Assembly (NCBI GenBank): GCA_005116795.1
Contig: SWDL01000347.1
Location: 1-15,592, forward strand
Direction: 5' to 3'
DNA from: Nitrospira sp.
Lineage (GTDB): Bacteria; Nitrospirota; Nitrospiria; Nitrospirales; Nitrospiraceae
DNA length: 15,592 nt
Below, one piece after another: positions 12,975 to 15,592 of this stretch; within the stretch, counting starts at the first letter, position 1, and each line of letters opens with the position of its first letter. The position numbers and the translations under genes are program-made. The notes beneath the pieces were generated by a model. The model worked only from the letters and a program-made list of their open reading frames with translations. It was not told where the DNA came from and did no database searches.

Positions 12975-15338
12975 CTAGCCTCGCACCTCGATCCCCGCGC
13001 CTTGTACCTGCGCGGCAACCGACGCGCCGCCGGTGCCGAATGCAAATCGCGGCTTCAGCCGGTGCAGAATGGCTGGCAGCAAGGCAATGGCGGCCAGACA
13101 GCTGACGACCATCGCAACGGCTACCAGGAAGCCGAGGCGCTGGTGCATGCCCAGCCCGCCCAGCATGAGCACGGAATAGCCGGAACCGACCGCCAGGGCG
13201 ACAAACATCACGGCCTTCCCGGCGGTGGCCAGCGTCGTCCGGAGCGCGCGGTCCGCGTCCCCGTGCTTGGCCATCTCCTCACGCAGTCGGTAGATCAAGT
13301 AAATGGCATAGTCGGCCCCGACGCCGACGGCCATGGCGGAGACGGCGGCGGTGCCGATATCCAGACGAATGCCGGCCAACCCCATCACGCCGAAGTTCGC
13401 CAGCACCGCCAGGGTCAGCGGGATCAACACGAACAGGCCGGCCAGCGCGGAGCGCAGGACCATGGACGAAATGACATAGATGCTCGCGGCGATCATTCCG
13501 ACATTCAGCAGCTTGCCCTGCACCATCACCTCATTCAACGCCGCGCCCTGGGCCATCCCGCCGCCGATGCTGATCTTGTAGCCTGGTGGAAATTGCCTGG
13601 CGAGGAAAGGACGCAGGTCAGCGACGATCTGTTCGATGACGGCCGTGCTGTCGGTTTTCAGATAGGCCCAGATCACCGCCGACTTGTATTCATAGTCCAC
13701 GTAGGTGTCGAAGTCACCGGGGTCGCCGGACATGGAATAGAGCAGCAGGTATTGCGCGTTCAGCTCGCGCGTGTCCGGCAGCCGGTCTTCCTTCGGATTA
13801 TCGGCATGCATGGCCTTGTTCATTTTCTTCATGAAGTCGGCCAGCGACTGGGTCTTGCCGACCAGTGAATAGGTCTGTTCGAGATGCTGCTGCACCGCTT
13901 CCATCGCGCGGAGGGCAGCGGGATTCTTGATCGAATCCGGCTCCGGCCCTTCGACCAGGAGGTAGAGCGTATTGGTCCCGCCCATGCCCGCATTGAGCGG
14001 AGTGTCGTCCCGGCGCACCTGGCTGTCCGGAGCAAAGTTTCCCTTCAGGCTGTTGTCGATGTTCAGGAGGTGGATGCCGATCGCCAACAGCGTCAACCCC
14101 GCCAGCACGGTTCCGAAAATGGCCCGCCCGCCCCCGCCCACGATACAGTCGGACACCTTCTCCAGAAAGCGGTCGAAGATGTCCCGCATGCGCTCGCGCT
14201 CGACTTCGTAGCGTTTGGGGGCCGGAATCATGGAGCGAAACGCGGGCACGAAGGTCATCTCCACGATCATGGCGGCCAGCACGCCGATGGCTGTGAAAAT
14301 GCCGAAGACTCTGATAGTCAGGGTCGGGAAGACCGTCAGAGCCAGAAAACTCGCCACGGCCATGCTGCCGGCGGTCAACATCACCGGGCCGACTCTCGCC
14401 AGCGACTCGATCACGGCGGCCGAACTGTCGTGCAACTTGCCGTACTCCTCATAGTAGCGCTTCAGAATCTGGACCGAATGGCCGTGCGCAACGGCCATGA
14501 TCAGGATCGGCGTCGTCGCGTTGAACGTGTCCATCGGAATGTTCAGGAGCCCCATCACGCCCAGGCCCCAAATGACGCTGATCAAGCCGGTCATCACCGG
14601 CACGATGGTGCCCTGAAAGGACCAGAAGGAGAGATAGGAAATGACGATCACGATGGCCAGGGCGGTGAAGAAGAGCGCCACCATCTGCTGGGAGTAAATT
14701 TCCAGCCAGGCCAGGTTGATCGAAATGCCTCCCAGATAGATCGTCACGCGGTTGTCGCGTTCCTTGTCGAGGACGGCTTCCACCTGTTCTTTGATCGGCC
14801 GGTAGCCGCGGAAGCTTTTATCGGACCGGAAATCCACGATGATCAGCGCCATTCTGGCGTCCTGAGAGACGATCGAGTTGATATAAATGGGATTGGCGTA
14901 GACGGCTTTTTTGAGTTTTGCGATCTCCGCCGGTGTCTGCGGCACGGTCTCCATCAGTTGCCGGACCTGCATGCCCTCCTCGGTGCCGACGATGTCCTTG
15001 GCTTTGCGGGCAGCCAGGCTGATGACGTTGCTGCGGATCACGCCGGGAATCTCCAGCACGCCGTCGGTGATGCGCTGAATCTTTTCCAATACGTTCGGCT
15101 GGAACACGTCGCCGGAGGCGCTTTCCACGCCGATGACGACCAGATTGCGCCCGCCGAAGATCCGTTCGATTGCGTTGCTGGCGACGACGTAGGGATGTTC
15201 CTGGGGCAGGTTGTCGTTCGGGTCCACGACGACCCGCAGATTGCCGATCTTGGTGAAAAAGAAGATCGTGATCGCGGCGGCCACCAGCATGACTGCCAGT
15301 CGGTAGCGTACGATGAAGGTTGCGTAACGGCGCAGCAC
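12975..15338 (-). CDS. MMPL/RND-family inner-membrane transporter
   Basis: A 787-residue protein with twelve predicted membrane helices in the duplicated RND layout: one at 13-30, five at about 217-364, one at 404-424, and five at about 608-757. Two large periplasmic loops lie at 31-216 and 425-607. Each half has the SSD-like fourth-helix motif: ILIMAVAHGHSVQIL (278-292) and VSAMAVGVGADYAIYLIY (666-683) with Asp676, a likely proton-relay residue. The short size (787 versus about 1000 for AcrB-type pumps) and motifs place it in the MMPL/HpnN-like group that exports lipids and hydrophobic compounds. The start is GTG (MLRRYATF), with AGGAG 4 nt before it. First gene of a three-gene operon with a LolA-like protein and an outer-membrane barrel, preceded by a good sigma70-like promoter. 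The substrate cannot be read from the sequence; hopanoids or other lipids and outer-membrane components are possibilities. Confidence 0.93.
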   Translation of the reverse strand: MLRRYATFIVRYRLAVMLVAAAITIFFFTKIGNLRVVVDPNDNLPQEHPYVVASNAIERIFGGRNLVVIGVESASGDVFQPNVLEKIQRITDGVLEIPGVIRSNVISLAARKAKDIVGTEEGMQVRQLMETVPQTPAEIAKLKKAVYANPIYINSIVSQDARMALIIVDFRSDKSFRGYRPIKEQVEAVLDKERDNRVTIYLGGISINLAWLEIYSQQMVALFFTALAIVIVISYLSFWSFQGTIVPVMTGLISVIWGLGVMGLLNIPMDTFNATTPILIMAVAHGHSVQILKRYYEEYGKLHDSSAAVIESLARVGPVMLTAGSMAVASFLALTVFPTLTIRVFGIFTAIGVLAAMIVEMTFVPAFRSMIPAPKRYEVERERMRDIFDRFLEKVSDCIVGGGGRAIFGTVLAGLTLLAIGIHLLNIDNSLKGNFAPDSQVRRDDTPLNAGMGGTNTLYLLVEGPEPDSIKNPAALRAMEAVQQHLEQTYSLVGKTQSLADFMKKMNKAMHADNPKEDRLPDTRELNAQYLLLYSMSGDPGDFDTYVDYEYKSAVIWAYLKTDSTAVIEQIVADLRPFLARQFPPGYKISIGGGMAQGAALNEVMVQGKLLNVGMIAASIYVISSMVLRSALAGLFVLIPLTLAVLANFGVMGLAGIRLDIGTAAVSAMAVGVGADYAIYLIYRLREEMAKHGDADRALRTTLATAGKAVMFVALAVGSGYSVLMLGGLGMHQRLGFLVAVAMVVSCLAAIALLPAILHRLKPRFAFGTGGASVAAQVQGAGIEVRG

Positions 15339-15413
15339 AGTGCTCCTGTTCAGTGTCTTAGAGGCATGCGTGGTGAAGTGGTGAAAAGGAATCGCAGCCG
15401 GGAAGATGCAAGC

Positions 15414-15442
15414 AGAATAACGCGCGTCGTCCGGTGGGTCAA
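15414..15442 (-). promoter_or_regulatory. Candidate sigma70-type promoter of the MMPL operon
   Basis: On the minus strand, the -35 TTGACC (15437-15442, five of six) and the -10 TATTCT (15414-15419, four of six) are spaced by exactly 17 nt. The start site would be near 15407, giving a leader of about 69 nt before the GTG at 15338. This is the best-spaced promoter match of the window. Confidence 0.5.
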
Positions 15443-15449
15443 CCGCAGC

Positions 15450-15479
15450 TTGCCTTGACCCTTCGCGACGCCGTATGCT
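15450..15479 (+). promoter_or_regulatory. Weak candidate promoter for the right-edge gene
   Basis: TTGCCT (15450-15455) and TATGCT (15474-15479), each four of six matches, are separated by 18 nt. The predicted start site falls at about 15486, the A of the ATG, which would give a leaderless mRNA. No Shine-Dalgarno precedes that ATG, in keeping with this. Confidence 0.25.
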
Positions 15480-15485
15480 CCGGCG

Positions 15486-15592
15486 ATGGCGCAGCCAGCT
15501 TCGTCAGATCCTGTTCAAACGCTCCGTGAGGAATTCCGGCAGCATTTAGAGATCTTCTACGCCCGCCTCAAACTGGCGCCGCCCTATGACAG
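15486..15592 (+). CDS. Start of a second copy of the small unknown protein family (C-terminus off the right edge)
   Basis: The frame is open from 15459, and the only start codon before the conserved part is the ATG at 15486, giving 35 complete codons to the edge. From residue 8 the sequence (DPVQTLREEFR, then FYARLKLAPPYD) aligns without gaps with residues 7-34 of the small gene at 10483: 20 of 28 positions are identical. Ten of those twenty codons differ at synonymous positions, so the match reflects protein conservation and not a recent DNA copy. The block RLKLAPPYD is invariant. The function is unknown; no signal peptide is visible. It is divergent from the MMPL operon, with 147 bp between the start codons. 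There is no Shine-Dalgarno in front. Confidence 0.7.
   Translation, partial: MAQPASSDPVQTLREEFRQHLEIFYARLKLAPPYD

Noticed and set aside
13884..15458. Long plus-strand open frame of about 524 codons
   Set aside because: It is antisense to the MMPL gene, is rich in His, Gln, Asp and Arg as expected of a shadow frame, and has no recognisable domain.
15455..15479. TTGACC with TATGCT as a plus-strand promoter
   Set aside because: The spacer is only 13 nt, too short for sigma70; the alternative with TTGCCT at 18 nt is listed instead.
1..15592. CRISPR arrays, tRNA or rRNA genes, intact insertion sequences
   Set aside because: No regularly spaced repeats, no tRNA- or rRNA-like sequence and no transposase or integrase frame were seen.

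Overview
The window is GC-rich and densely coded, with envelope and periplasmic genes typical of a Gram-negative, diderm bacterium. The gene set and protein style (a long alpha-2-macroglobulin beside pbpC, a peroxidase-like protein of the arsenosugar type, and an MMPL/LolA-like/DUF1302-like trio) recall Nitrospira and other Nitrospirota. That placement is an inference; no rRNA or marker gene is present to prove it. There are no tRNAs, CRISPR arrays, integrases or intact insertion sequences. No gene-free stretch exceeds 300 bases; the longest, 840-1076, holds a candidate promoter and a short direct repeat.

Left part, minus strand (1-2359): three genes read right to left. They are an inositol-monophosphatase family phosphatase, a small peroxidase-like protein with a CxxC motif, and a secreted trypsin-like serine protease whose C-terminus runs off the left edge. 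The peroxidase-like gene has GGGGAC-type repeat DNA on both sides, including a long hairpin at 1448-1494.

Centre, plus strand (2405-10845): a candidate operon begins at a promoter whose spacer carries a perfect palindrome. It encodes a 1948-residue periplasmic alpha-2-macroglobulin with an intact CLEQ thioester, then penicillin-binding protein 1C (pbpC) overlapping it by ATGA, then a small helical protein of unknown function. The first two form the classical bacterial pair: the macroglobulin traps foreign proteases that enter the periplasm, and PBP1C is thought to repair peptidoglycan at the breach.

Right part, minus strand (10766-15442): a tight three-gene operon with a good sigma70-like promoter. 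It encodes a 12-helix MMPL/RND-family inner-membrane transporter, a LolA-like periplasmic protein and a DUF1302-like outer-membrane beta-barrel. Together they look like a three-part machine moving a lipid or other hydrophobic substance across the envelope.

Right edge (15486-15592): the start of a plus-strand gene that is clearly a paralog of the small gene following pbpC. These two copies of an unrecognised family bracket the transport operon and are the least explained element here.
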